Program-made: the position numbers and the translations under genes
Part shown: one piece after another, positions 41,749-54,527 of the stretch
Position numbering within the stretch: the first letter of the stretch is position 1
How the letters are laid out: each line of letters opens with the position of its first letter
Source of the DNA: Prosapia bicincta
Taxonomy: Eukaryota > Arthropoda > Insecta > Hemiptera > Cercopidae
DNA length: 64,000 nucleotides
Assembly: GCA_036971475.1 (NCBI GenBank)
Contig: JBAIZL010000010.1
Location: forward strand, 10,401,526 to 10,465,525
Direction: 5' to 3'
The notes under the pieces: generated by a model
The model's input: the letters and a program-made list of their open reading frames with translations, nothing else
What the model was told of the DNA's origin: nothing
Databases searched by the model: none

Positions 41749-44700
41749 CTAACTCCACCGCGGCACCCAAGTTCAACAGTTACTCCTAAACCTGCCACTC
41801 AACCGCTACCGCGTTCGCTTTCTTGTAACATTCAATCCTCTCTCGCCTTATTAGGCACCGCGCAAGTCATTATTCAGGACCATTACGGTCAACCGCTTCT
41901 GTTTAGAGCCATTATAGATCCAGGCAGTCAAATCTCTGCTCTTACTAAAAGAGCCAACACTATGTTGAACTTACCCTCTCGGAAGTCAAATTTGTCTTTG
42001 ATTGGTGTTGCCGCCCAGACTACACGCATTCACGAGTATGTCACGTTGATTCTTTTTTCGAGACATGACCCAGGTGTCATGTTGACCGCAGAAGCAGCTG
42101 TGCTTCCACATATTACCGACCAGCTTCCGTCAACCGCTTTTGCGTCTTGCATACGTGCTCAATACCAGCACTTACCGCTCGCTGACCCGCAATTCGACAC
42201 GCTTTCAGGTGTCGACATTATACTAGGTGCTGACATCTTCACTCAAATCCTCACGAATGGACCTCGTACCATTATTCAAGGGCAGCCGTCAACGCTCAAT
42301 ACCCTATTAGGTTGGGTCGTTCTGGGATCCATACCTTACAGCAGGCCGCAGCCACCGCAAGTTTTTATTACCGCTTTAAAGTCTATCGATGACAGTATTC
42401 GACGATTTTGGGAAGTTGAGGAAGTCGCTCCAGTCAATCGTCTAAGCCCTGATGATCAACTTTGCGAAGAACTATTCACTACCACTACTAATCGTGACTC
42501 GACAGGGAGATATATCATAGCACTCCCATTCAAGCCTGAAGCCGCCCGCTTAAATCTAACCGCAATACTGTTCTTGCGAGTCACCATGCATTGGAGAAGC
42601 GGTTAAACCGCCAGCCTGAGGTCGCCATGCAATATCACCAGTTCATGGCCGAGTATATCGCTCTAAGGCACATGTACCCCGCCCTCAAGGCTTCTTATTC
42701 CGCACTATCTTATTCCGCACCATTGCGTGTTCAAGAACACTAGCTCTACTACCAAACTTAGAGTTGTGTTCAACGCGTCATCACCTGATTGCCACGCGAA
42801 CACCCTTAACCAGCAAATGTTATCCGGTCCTAAACTGCAAAAGGACTTGGCCAATTTAACCATCTCTTTCCGTTTATATACTTACGCTGTCTGTACCGAC
42901 GTCAAAATGATGTACCGCCAAATTTTGGTACGACCTGAAGATCGTTCTTACCAACACATACTTTACAAGCCTTCACCTCAATCTCCGTTAATCGAGTATG
43001 AACTAGCTACGGTCACTTATGGCCTAACCCCTTCTGCTTACTTAGCTCTGCGTACGCTTGAACAACTAGTAAAGGATGAGGGAACCAGCTATCTAAAACC
43101 GCGTCCAAAGCAATCCTTCATCAGACTTACGTAGATGACGTCGTTGCTGGTGCTGATACGCCCGCGGCCGCTAAGACATTAATACAAGAACTTATTGACA
43201 TTTTCGCTCGCGCAGGCCTGGAACTCAGAAAATGGTCATCAAATGAACCCTCGCTACTCGCAACTCTACCGTCTTCTCACCTGGAAAATCCTCTATTGTT
43301 TCAAGACGATTCCGCTGCAATTAAAATATTGGGTCTACAATGTGACCCCTCATCAGACTCGTTCTCGTATCAAACTCAGACTTTCACACTGGTGCCCACA
43401 AAACGCACCATTTTGTCTTATGTCGCACGAACTTTTGACCCGCTTGGCTTCTTAACGCCCATTACCTTTTGGATTAAATCTTTTCTTGAGCGCTTGTGGT
43501 TGGGAAAATTGGACTGGGATCATTGCCCATTTCGCCTGTTTGTCTGCTATTCAAATACCTCGACATGTCGGTACTCGATCGGCCAATCATCACCTTCTGG
43601 GGTTTTGTGATGGTTCTGAAGCTGGCTATGCCGCTTCCATTTATTTAAGATCCGAACTTGATGGAGTCGTAACCGTTAGCCTGTTGAAAGCTAAAAGTAA
43701 GGTAGCTCCTGTCAAGTTATTTACAATACCTCGTATGGAAGTTTGTGGCGCAGTTTTACTGGCCAAGCTATATAAATCCATTCAGCCCGCGCTCAATTTC
43801 ATTTCTATTGCTAACACTCTCTTCTTTACTGACTCTGAGATCATACTTTATTGGATCAACACCCCGCCGCACCTCCCTGGAGCAGTGGTTTCATGTCTGT
43901 ACCACTGACAACCCCGCGGACGTTGCTTCCCGCGGATCTCTACCTGATCAACTTGCCGAGCACCCACTTTGGTGGCACGGCCCCCCATGGGCATTACATT
44001 GCCCTACCACTAGGGAATTGTCTAAGCCTAAGGGCATTAACCCTGACCTGACTGAAACTAAGGTTGAGGCCAGAATTCATTGCACCGCTGTTCAAGAGCC
44101 AAATCGTCTGATGGAAGTAATCGAACAGCATTCAAACTTAACAACTCTTCATCATGTTTTGGCCTATGTATTGCGCTTCATACAAAACTGTCGCAATAAG
44201 AGCCAAGGTAATAGCCATTGCCACAACACTCGCTACAAAGCCAAAGTCACATCTACCAAGCCTCCTCTGCAACCACCGTCGGTGCAAGAATTGGACGACG
44301 CGAAGTCTGTATGCGTTAAATTAATACAAACTCAGGCCTTTAGTGAAACTATGCACAAGCTTCGCATCGGCAGTCGCGTCAACGACCAGTTACGCAGCCT
44401 AACACCATTTATCGACACCCAGGGTCTGCTCAGGGTGGGCGGTAGGCTAGATCACGCTGACATGGCTTATGAATCTAAGCACCCGATTTTACTGCCAAAG
44501 GCCCATCATAACGTCAACTTGATTTGCGATCATTATCACAAGCTAGCCTGACATGCCGGACCACGTACTACTCAAGCCTTGATCAACAGCGAATTTTGGA
44601 TCATCGCTTTACGTTCCTTACTTCGACAGCGCATCCATGCGTGCATCCGTTGCTTTCATATGCAAGCTAAGCCACGCCAACCCATGATGGCAGCGCTACC

Positions 44701-44998
44701 TGCATCCAGGGTTACTCCGTCTCCACCGTTCTACAAAGTAGGAGTTGATTTCGCCGGACCTTTTGACACCAAGGCTAACCATCTGCGAACCTCTAAGCTG
44801 CCAAAGGCTTACCTTTGCTTATTCGTCTGTATGACCACTAAGGCCGTGCACTTGGAATTGGTCTCTGACTTGTCTACTGACGCCTTCCTCGCTGCCTATT
44901 TAGTTCTTCACCGCTTCCCTGCCGTTTTCTCTTCTTTCGGCACCCTTGCCTTCCGGTTTCTTCATGGTTCTTCCCCCTCTACCCACCCGACTGATTAA
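41749..44998 (+). pseudogene. BEL/Pao pol: protease, RT, RNase H, integrase (broken)
   Basis: The protease region has RAIIDPGSQIS at about 41905 where active enzymes have D-S/T-G, so the active-site Ser/Thr is replaced by Pro. RT blocks follow: KLRVVFNASS, TDVKMMYRQI and a YVDDVVAG catalytic motif at 43128 in a shifted frame. RNase H (GFCDGSEAGYAAS, IPRMEVCGAVLLAKL, TDSEIILYWI) lies at 43600-43860. Integrase (NPADVASRG, LRVGGRLDHADM, HPILLP, YKVGVDFAGPF) lies at 43900-44900. Breaks include frameshifts near 42590, 42700, 43110, 43600 and 43890 and a TGA at 44549-44551. It is a non-functional relic. Confidence 0.9.
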
Positions 44999-45105
44999 AA
45001 ACATTCGTTTTGGTGGGCGGTATGTTTAAGTCAGGTTTTCGTATTTGCCGCTACCCACTCAGCTGTGCCGGGAGCATCTTGATTGTATGTCCTTTCCCCG
45101 CAGGG

Positions 45106-45585
45106 GGGTGCGGACTAGCCGCACCTACGAGGGATTTGGCGTCCCTCGCGGTACCCTAGCCTAACACTACACCACTCACAAAGCATACCCACACACACAC
45201 GCACGCACATGCACATACACTAACATCTTCACTTAGGGAATTTGACTGGTCAGAACCGTTGCGCGTTGGGAGTGCTTAAAAGTCAGAGCTTGACAAACTC
45301 TGGTCTGGGACGCTGATGTGAGCTTGCTCTGCCGAAGACGTAAGCGCGGTTTCTGGTCTACCAGCCGCTTCGGTCCTTGGTCAGGGAGTGTCCGCGGTGC
45401 ACAGGTGTCGGAGCTTGTGCACAGTATTACGAGTTCTCGACTGATGCCCATCCAGTCGAGCTAAGGAGAATACTATAGGCTCCAGAGTTCTGGAGATTGG
45501 AAATGATCGAAAGTGATCCAAGGGTGTACCCGTTCCTATAGTCTCGCCCGTAACGCCAGACACGATGGTTGGCTAAAATCATTCT
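45106..45585 (+). promoter_or_regulatory. LINE 5' leader with conserved hairpins
   Basis: Two strong hairpins open the element: GGTGCGG (45107-45113) with CCGCACC (45119-45125), and CGAGGGA (45128-45134) with TCCCTCG (45142-45148). The second hairpin and the following GGTACC/AGCC stretch match the 163-bp satellite monomer. LINE leaders act as internal promoters and, in some families, as self-cleaving ribozymes. I could not fit a full HDV-like fold. Confidence 0.55.
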
Positions 45586-46985
45586 ATGGATCCTAAAACT
45601 AAGTCAAATTGTTTGAGTTTGAAGAGGACTCGTCAGGATTCACCTGATGAACCTAAAGTTGATGATTTGAGGAAGAAGTTGATGGTGGCAACGTCACAAG
45701 CATTGCCATCGCCCAAATATTTAATAATTTCTAGTGCCGAAGATGGTAAGGATTTGTCTAAAGTTTCACCGTTTCTTATAAATAAAGCAATTACTGCCTG
45801 TGCTGGAAGTCCTGTCGCATCTATCAAGAAATTAAGAAATGGGACACTGCTTGTTGCTACTAGTAGTGAAAAACAGACCAGATCTCTTTTGAAAACGACT
45901 TCCTTCTTTGACCAAGTCAAGGTTTCTGTGGCTCCCCATAGATCGTTGAATTTCTCTAAGGGGTCATCACATGTAGGGACTTGATGCACGTCCCAATAAA
46001 TGAAATCAAGGCCGAACTCTCGTCACAGTCTGTTACGGATGTTGCTGTTATTATGAAATCTGAAAAAGGCGAGAAAATTAAAACAGCCTCTTTCATACTT
46101 ACTTTTGGGAAACCAGAGATTCCTGAATATATTAATGCAGGTTATCAAAGGCTGACAGTGAGGCCTTACGTAGCTAATCCTCGGCGATGCTTCAAGTGTC
46201 AGCGTTTTGGGCACATTAGTTCTGCGTGTTCTAAACAGAGTGTATGCGGCAAGTGTAGCATGGAAGGTCATGATGAAAAAGATTGCGGTAACCCCCCGAA
46301 GTGCGCTAACTGTGGGGGCGATCATCCAGCGCGATCTTACAACTGCCCTCACTTTAAGGAGGAGAAAGCAATCCTTGGCATTATGGCTAATCAGAGGATA
46401 TCATTTGCTGAAGCTAAGAAGATCTATAAAGCTTCCCAACCAAATGTTGTCAATAAAACTTATGCTGCTTCCGCGAGCGCTACAAAGCCGTCCTGTGCCA
46501 AATGCGCAGACCTTACCGGAAAAATTGAAGCCCTTACTGAGCAGGTTGCACGCCTTCTGTCTTTAGTGACAAATGGACCTTCAGTAAGTGTAGTACAACC
46601 AGTGACTACGCCGAGTAATCTGCTTGTACGTAGCAAATCAGACGATACAGGCATTCCTGCACAGGTATCTCTCCACAAAGGAAAGACTTTTAGAACAAGT
46701 AATAAGTCTGAAAGCGTGAAGTCCGTAACATTAGAGGGTAGGAAGAATAAACCAAATTTTGATATTTTAAAAAAGAATTCCCCAATTAAAGTTGGGGAAA
46801 AAAAAGCAAAGGCCAAAGGAGGGGCCCATTCCATCTCACCTCCTGAGCATACAAATTCTTTGACTTCCACCACTGCGATAGCGGTGATGGAATCCGACGA
46901 TACATTGCCTGAAGCGTCTCCTGACGCTCCAGGTAAATTAACATTTAATGCCAACAATGAGAGCCAGGTCAATCCTTTTCACTAA
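45586..46985 (+). pseudogene. LINE ORF1 (gag-like, CCHC zinc knuckles), one frameshift
   Basis: The start MDPKTKSNCLSLKRTRQDSP leads to an RNA-recognition-like region (residues about 40-125, including KLRNGTLLVATSS). A single-base frameshift at about 45960, in a GGGG run, moves the frame. The second part (45981-46985) carries RRCFKCQRFGHISSACSKQ, CGKCSMEGHDEKDC and CANCGGDHPARSYNCPHF, three CCHC-type knuckles, then a Ser/Lys-rich tail to a TAA six bases before ORF2. Such ORF1 proteins bind LINE RNA as chaperones. The copy cannot make an intact product. Confidence 0.85.
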
Positions 46986-46991
46986 GTAACA

Positions 46992-49900
46992 ATGTCCACA
47001 CCTAAACAATCCGTGATTCAGTGGAACATTAACGGTGTTAGAAGTCACATTGAGGATCTCAAATTAATTGTAAGGGATGTGTCCCCTATGTACATTTGTA
47101 TTCAGGAGACACATCTCCATGAATCGCACAATTTCCATCTAAGGGAGTATTCAGTTTACAGATCGGACTTCGTTACAGAAAATCGAGCTATAGGTGGCGT
47201 AGCCATTCTAGCCCGTGACTGTGTCGACGCCGTTTCTCTAAACTTAATAACTCCCTTACAAGCAGTAGCAATTCAAACAGCTGTTCCATACAAACTCACT
47301 CTCTGTTGTGTCTACCTTCCACCATGTGACCACCTGCAACAGAGAGATTTGATAAACCAGTTACCCTCTCCATTTTTATTAGTGGGCGATTTTAATGCCC
47401 ACCATGTTTCATGGGGTTCACCAGGATGCAACTCACGAGGCCATCTAGTTGAGTGTCAGATCAGAACTGGATTTATACCTGCTAAATGACGGTTCTCCGA
47501 CACATTTAGCAGCGTCTACAGGCGGATGGACAGCTGTTGACTTGTCATTGTGCAGTCCTGCTCTGGCTACAAGGTTAACATGGTCACCATTGCCTGATCT
47601 TTACAGTAGCGATCATACTCTTATTGAGATCTCTTTGTATGACTCCTCACCCTGTTGTGTTCGACATCCCCGTTGGATCTTGAAAAAAGCCAACTGGGAA
47701 CAATTCTCTCAAGATCTAGAATCACTGGAAGTGGAAGACCTGGCTCCAATTAATGACATCGTAAATTCAATTACCAAAACTATTTTGAATGCCGCCGAAA
47801 AGGCAATACCGAAAACCTCATCAAAACCACGGCGACCACCTGTTCCGTGGTGGAATGATGAGTGCACTGTGATCCTTCGTCAACGGAGAAAAGCTCTGAA
47901 CCAGTTCAAGAGACATCCAACGAGTGAAAACCTGGAAAAATATAAAATCTTCCGTGCGAAAGCACGGAGAATATTTAGGCAAAGTAAACGAGAATCATGG
48001 TCCCAGTATATTGGCACTATTACAAGAACTACAGCTCCATCTACAGTATGGAAGAAATTACGATCAGTCTGTGGCATTTCCGTTCCGATGCCATTAATTT
48101 CATTAAGGCATCCGGATGGAGTTATGACCACGGACAGTGAGGAAATTGCCAATGTGCTGGCGTTATTGTTCTCAAAATATTCTTCATCTTCTGCATACAA
48201 GGACGCTTTCCAGGTGTACAAACGTAAACAGGAAGCCTTACAGTTCACCGTTGGATTTTCAGGAGACGCGTGTTTGAATATCCATTTCTCTATCGATGAA
48301 CTAGAGTCGGCTCTCTCGTCAACGAAGGATTCAGCTCCAGGCCCGGATGATATTGTATACTCCATGATTAAAAATCTACCACAGTCGGCAAAACTAGTTC
48401 TCCTTCGGATATACAATCGTATATTCGGGGAGCACGGTTTTCCCGATGCATGGTTAGAAGCGACTATAATTCCTCTTCCAAAACAAGGAAAGGACAAAAC
48501 TAATCCCAGTAGTTACAGACTCATCTCTCTGACCAGCTGCTTATGCAAACTACTGGAGAAGATGGTCAACCGTCGTTTTGTCTGGTATCTAAAAACAAAC
48601 AAACTTCTTTCTAACGTTCAGTGTGGTTCCAGACAAGGACGTTCATCAGTTGACCAATTGGTTTTGTTGGAGTCAGCTATACAGAATGCCTTCATCTTAC
48701 GACAAACACTGGTAGCTGTTTTCTTCGACCTCGAGAAGGCATATGACATGGCATGGAGAAGAGGAATTTTGAACGTATTGAAATCATGGGGTATACAAGG
48801 TAACATTCTTGCTTTTATACAAAATTATTTGAATAACAGGACTATCCGTGTACGTCTAGGAGGCATATATTCTGATCGTTACGAACTAGAGAATGGTGTA
48901 CCACAGGGTGGCGTGTTGAGTGTGACGCTGTTTGCCGTTGCCATTAACAGCGTCACTTCAAATGTACAGTCACCGGTCCACTGTTCCCTGTTTGTAGACG
49001 ATTTTTGCATATATATCGCTGTTAGAAGTATGGCAACAGCGGAAAGATCCTTACAATTAGTCATTAACAAATTGCAAGAATGGACCAAATCTACGGGCTT
49101 CAAGTTTTCGGCTTCGAAGACCCAGTGTATAGCATTTAGTCGTCGCAGGCAACACCAGGAACCTATCCTTTATCTTGATGGTACGCGGCTTCAGACCGCG
49201 GATAATGTGAGATTTTTGGGTCTTTTATTAGATAAAAGACTTTCATGGAGTCCGCATGTGCGTGATTTGAGGACCCGGTGCAGCAAGATATTGGATATGT
49301 TGAGAGTTCTAAGTGGTACATATTGGGGAGCAGACAGAACCTGTATGCTCCGCTTCTATCGCGCTGTTGTAAGATCGCGCATAGATTACGGCTGTATAGC
49401 CTATTCATCTGCTTGACCTTCGGTTTTGAAACTCCTTGATTCAATTCATCACGCTGGTCTTAGACTTTCTACTGGTGCTTTTAGATCAAGCCCATTCTCC
49501 AGCCTTCTAGTTGAAACTGGAGAACCATCTCTCTCAGTGCGACGTCAAAAGCTACAGATTTCATATTACACCGGTCTTCGAAGCCAACCTAAACATCCGG
49601 CATTCAAAGCAGTTTTTGATAACCACCTCGAGGATCGTTACAATGAGCGTCAACGTTCAACTGCTCCCTTCGGAATAAGAACGTTGCGTATTTTTAGCAA
49701 TCTAAATTTAGAACTTCCACTTATATTCGAACAAACATCATGCTACATCCCTCCATGGATAATAAGAATGCCAAAATTTGACTTCTCATTGTCCAGGTAC
49801 CTAAAACACAATACTGCTGACGTTATTTATCACAGATACAGATACAACTAACTCACAAACATACTGTGACTATATTCACAGACGGTTCAAAACTTGACAA

Positions 49901-50635
49901 TGAGATAGGTTGTGCATTTTATATGTAAGGACAAACCTTCACTTACGGATTGCCCTCAGCCTGTAGCGTTTTTACAGCAGAACTTTATGCAATTTTCCAA
50001 GCCTTAAGATCAATTCCGTCTGCAACATCTAAATATCTTGTATGTTCCGATTCCAAAAGTGCTCTCCAGGCTATTCAGGAAATGTACACTAAGAACCCAT
50101 TAGTTAGAGACATCTTGTGCTCAATACACAGGCTCCAATTACGGGGTATCGAGGTGTCATTTCTCTGGGTGCCTGGTCACTGCGGAATATTTGGAAACAC
50201 TAAAGCAGATGAAGGAGCAAAATTAGCTACAAGTATGGTACCATCGACACAACGTGTAATGGCATCAGATTTTGTATGCAATGTTAAAACTATACTATTC
50301 TCTGTGTGGAATGAAGAATGGCAAAATGTACATAGAAACAAGCTGAGGGACATCAAAAATACCGTCCGACCATGGAGAACATCTGTTCGTTCGAATCGTA
50401 GGGAGGAAGTGGTGGTTACTCGACTTCGCATCGGCCACTCTTTGTTAACGACATGAGGATCCACCACTATGTCTGTTTTGTAGAAGCAATATTACAATCA
50501 AGCGTGATGACGAGTTGAGCGATTTGTATGTACGTTACGATCTTCGAGGTAGTTTAAAGGTGGTTTTAAGGCACGATGTCACGGCTATCGACCGTGTCAT
50601 CGCTTTCTTACGCCACCTGAATATGTTTAATAATA
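46992..50635 (+). pseudogene. LINE ORF2: AP endonuclease, reverse transcriptase, RNase H (broken)
   Basis: The endonuclease reads IQWNINGVRSHIEDL, CIQETHL, VGDFNAHHVSWGS (46992-47450) and, after a frameshift near 47450, LNDGSPTHLA and SDHTLIEI. RT (about 48280-49130) has APGPDDIVYSMIKNLP, FFDLEKAYDMAWR, ENGVPQGGVLSVTLF and the catalytic FVDDF at 48991-49005. A TGA at 49414-49416 interrupts the frame, and another shift occurs before RNase H (TIFTDGSKLDNE, FTAELYAI, CSDSKSALQ, WVPGHCGIFGN; 49870-50220). The C-terminal zinc motif (PLCLFC, about 50465) is cut short by a deletion. Target-primed reverse transcription is the family mechanism; this copy is inactive. Confidence 0.88.
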
Positions 50636-50720
50636 TTTAAATTATGTATAATTTTAGTTTCTTTCGTTTAGTTACAATTAGTATTAAACATTTATTTTAT
50701 TTCGTTTAGTTAACCCGGAA

Positions 50721-52370
50721 TAATTTTATAGTAGAATAAAAACAATAAATAAGAAATAACAAAAATCAAATAAGTACAGTACATACATAAAAAGTGTAAT
50801 ACAACAATAAAAACGCCAAAGACCTATAGATAAAGAAAATAATGAACTTATTCTTTCGTGTTTCTTATGGTAAAAAGAACGGGATCTCACAGGACGAAAG
50901 AGGTTTACAAAATTAAACAGTAAAAATTGAAAGATTTACTATCTGAGAAATAAACTGAAATGGAGTTTAACTGTATGTAGAATTATATACTGTACTTAAC
51001 ACTCTGTTTGATCAATATAAAAGTTTTTCTGTAAGTTCAGGTACAATGTCTTCTTTTAATTTTTCCTTAGTCTTCGACTAACTGTGTCCCAGTTAGTCAG
51101 AATTATTTAGGTTCTACTGTAGAAAGTGGGAGAAAATACAATAGATCTGGTTTACCTGGATCACAAAGCTCTTTGCAAATTAGAATTTATAGATAAGTGG
51201 GAAGATTTATTTTATGATTCTGGATGAAGTACTCACAAGACTTGCATTGACAGCAGAGCTATCCTTAGGGTAGAGCGAGTGAAGTGGTTACTCTAGGCCT
51301 CACATTTGCTAAGGAGGGACCGGATATGATATACATCTTTGTGTTTATGGTACTAAACTTATGGTATGGTCAGGAAAACCATTGACTTAGTGAATCAAAG
51401 GCTGTTTGGGTGATAAAAATTAATAATAGTAGTTCGTTTCAGAGCTGCTAAAAGCTGGAACCCCTATGGTAAGACTCCAAGACCATTCCAAGGTCAAATG
51501 TCACCTAGTTTGTGTTGAATATCAGTTTTGTTTACCTCCCTTGTGAGAGGTAAAAACATTGAGGTAGCTAATAATTAATTTACAGTATGCTTCTATTTAG
51601 TTATAAATTAATTTAAATAATGAACAAAGAGTTTATTATAAGTAAGAATTAATAATCAAGCATGAATACTATAGGTTTACAATACATAGAACTGAAAGAA
51701 TATATAAATTTAATGCATATCTACTTTAGTTATAACTTGACCAATAAAAATATATGTGTTACAAAAACCACTAAAGACAAAAATTGTTTACCTTATTTTG
51801 CAGTGTCAATTTCATTTTGCCAGATGTCTGTAGCATCACAGATGTAACAACATTGCATGGTGTCTTCACTGTACCTGTTTCTGAATAAACAGGTTTTCAT
51901 TATTATTTGTAAGAAGTGGACTTATAAATTTACCTTACCATGTTGGCTGCAGATGATGATAGAGTGTGCAGATATCTGTAAGCAAGTTGGTGTTACTTGT
52001 TTGTGGCCCTCGCAACTCTAGCATGAGGAAACAACAGCTTCTTTGTGTATGTCACATCAAGTAAAGTCTGAAGATGGTTCAACCTTTTTCCCATGTAACT
52101 TCCTTTTTTTACATAGCTTCTTTTAATTTTATTTTGGTTCATTCTCTTTTCTCTTTCAGGGAAGTTCCATACAAATTGTTAATACTTACATGCATTTCTT
52201 ATCAATTTTCACTTTCATTGAAATTAAATTTAACTATCATAGAACATTTTAAAATGTCAAATGTATTATTTAAAAAGATACCTTTTTTTAGTATTTTGAA
52301 AATGTTGCACAGGTTGGCATTTAGGAAAGTAACACAGAAACGAGATTGTTTTAAAACTAGAAAGGTTAAA
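50721..52370. other. Featureless AT-rich sequence
   Basis: Between the LINE tail and the 55-bp array I see no coding, RNA or repeat signature. A frame of 114 codons at 52074-52418 runs into the array and has no recognisable content. Confidence 0.4.
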
Positions 52371-54507
52371 GCTACTGGTAGCCATCAGAGGGAGGGAGCT
52401 TCAGGATTTATTTTTTGAATATAAAGCTACTGGTAGCCATCAGAGGGAGGGAGCTTCAGGATTTATTTTTTGAATATCAAGCTACTGGTAGCCATCAGAG
52501 GGAGGGAGCTTCAGGATTTATTTTTTGAATATCAAGCTACTGGTAGCCATCAGAGGGAGGGAGCTTCAGGATTTATTTTTTGAATATCAAGCTACTGGTA
52601 GCCATCAGAGGGAGGGAGCTTCAGGATTTATTTTTTGAATATCAAGCTACTGGTAGCCATCAGAGGGAGGGAGCTTCAGGATTTATTTTTTGAATATAAA
52701 GCTACTGGTAGCCATCAGAGGGAGGGAGCTTCAGGATTTATTTTTTGAATATCAAGCTACTGGTAGCCATCAGAGGGAGGGAGCTTCAGGATTTATTTTT
52801 TGAATATCAAGCTACTGGTAGCCATCAGAGGGAGGGAGCTTCAGGATTTATTTTTTGAATATCAAGCTACTGGTAGCCATCAGAGGGAGGGAGCTTCAGG
52901 ATTTATTTTTTGAATATCAAGCTACTGGTAGCCATCAGAGGGAGGGAGCTTCAGGATTTATTTTTTGAATATAAAGCTACTGGTAGCCATCAGAGGGAGG
53001 GAGCTTCAGGATTTATTTTTTGAATATCAAGCTACTGGTAGCCATCAGAGGGAGGGAGCTTCAGGATTTATTTTTTGAATATAAAGCTACTGGTAGCCAT
53101 CAGAGGGAGGGAGCTTCAGGATTTATTTTTTGAATATCAAGCTACTGGTAGCCATCAGAGGGAGGGAGCTTCAGGATTTATTTTTTGAATATCAAGCTAC
53201 TAGTAGCCATCAGAGGGAGGGAGCTTCAGGATTTATTTTTTGAATATAAAGCTACTGGTAGCCATCAGAGGGAGGGGGCTTCAGGATTTATTTTTTGAAT
53301 ATCAAGCTACTGGTAGCCATCAGAGGGAGGGAGCTTCAGGATTTATTTTTTGAATATAAAGCTACTGGTAGCCATCAGAGGGAGGGAGCTTCAGGATTTA
53401 TTTTTTGAATATCAAGCTACTGGTAGCCATCAGAGGGAGGGAGCTTCAGGATTTATTTTTTGAATATAAAGCTACTGGTAGCCATCAGAGGGAGGGGGCT
53501 TCAGGATTTATTTTTTGAATATCAAGCTACTGGTAGCCATCAGAGGGAGGGAGCTTCAGGATTTATTTTTTGAATATAAAGCTACTGGTAGCCGTCAGAG
53601 GGAGGGAGCTTCAGGATTTATTTTTTGAATATAAAGCTACTGGTAGCCATCAGAGGGAGGGAGCTTCAGGATTTATTTTTTGAATATCAAGCTACTGGTA
53701 GCCATCAGAGGGAGGGAGCTTCAGGATTTATTTTTTGAATATAAAGCTACTGGTAGCCATCAGAGGGAGTGAGCTTCAGGATTTATTTTTTGAATATCAA
53801 GCTACTGGTAGCCATCAGAGGGAGGGAGCTTCAGGATTTATTTTTTGAATATATAGCTACTAGTAGCCATCAGAGGGAGGGAGCTTCAGGATTTATTTTT
53901 TGAATATAAAGCTACTGGTAGCCATCAGAGGGAGGGAGCTTCAGGATTTATTTTTTGAATATAAAGCTACTGGTAGCCATCAGAGGGAGGGAGCTTCAGG
54001 ATTTATTTTTTGAATATAAAGCTACTGTTAGCCATCAGAGGGAGGGAGCTTCAGGATTTATTTTTTGAATATAAAGCTACTGGTAGCCATCAGAGGGAGG
54101 GAGCTTCAGGATTTATTTTTTGAATATAAAGCTACTGGTAGCCATCAGAGGGAGGGAGCTTCAGGATTTATTTTTTGAATATAAAGCTACTGGTAGCCAT
54201 CAGAGGGAGGGAGCTTCAGGATTTATTTTTTGAATATCAAGCTACTGGTAGCCATCAGAGGGAGGGAGCTTCAGGATTTATTTTTTGAATATAAAGCTAC
54301 TGGTAGCCGTCAGAGGGAGGGAGCTTCAGGATTTATTTTTTGAATATAAAGCTACTGGTAGCCATCAGAGGGAGGGAGCTTCAGGATTTATTTTTTGAAT
54401 ATAAAGCTACTGGTAGCCATCAGAGGGAGGGAGCTTCAGGATTTATTTTTTGAATATAAAGCTACTGGTAGCCATCAGAGGGAGGGAGCTTCAGGATTTA
54501 TTTTTTG
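52371..54507 (+). repeat. 55-bp minisatellite, about 39 copies
   Basis: The unit is GCTACTGGTAGCCATCAGAG, GGAGGGAGCTTCAGGATTTA, TTTTTTGAATAT plus AAA or CAA. Starts are exactly 55 bp apart (52371, 52426 and so on). The AAA/CAA variant partly alternates on the left and becomes AAA-dominated on the right. Rare point variants (GCCGTC, TAGTAGCC, GGGGGCT) are shared by non-adjacent copies, indicating block duplication. It ends 20 bp before a splice-acceptor-like site. Confidence 0.95.
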
Positions 54508-54527
54508 ATATTTATTATATTTTTCAG

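Larger units (their letters stand above)
40620..45105 (+). mobile_element. BEL/Pao LTR retrotransposon, decayed and truncated
   Basis: It shows the order gag, zinc knuckles, protease, reverse transcriptase, RNase H, integrase, which is diagnostic of BEL/Pao. Several frame breaks and stop codons disable it, and integrase ends after KAVHLELVSDLSTDAFLAA, so the rest of integrase is deleted. GTGGGCGGTATGTTTA near 45013 looks like a polypurine tract plus the start of a 3' LTR, which is cut off by the LINE at about 45106. No 5' LTR is visible; the left edge abuts the composite array. It is a nested, dead insertion. Confidence 0.9.
45106..50720 (+). mobile_element. RNase H-bearing LINE (I-superfamily type), decayed
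   Basis: The two-ORF organisation is ORF1 with CCHC knuckles, and ORF2 with AP endonuclease, reverse transcriptase and RNase H. It is preceded by a roughly 480-bp leader with GC-rich hairpins. Presence of RNase H excludes most Jockey and CR1 lineages and favours I/Nimb/LOA-like clades. It appears to have inserted into the BEL 3' LTR region. Frameshifts in both ORFs, nonsense codons and a C-terminal deletion make it inactive. The 3' end is placed only roughly, after the AT-rich tail at 50640-50720. Confidence 0.85.

Noticed and set aside
51240..51320. GC-balanced stretch CAGAGCTATCCTTAGGGTAG and following sequence
   Set aside because: Looks like a dispersed repeat fragment, but I found no second copy in the window and no feature to name.
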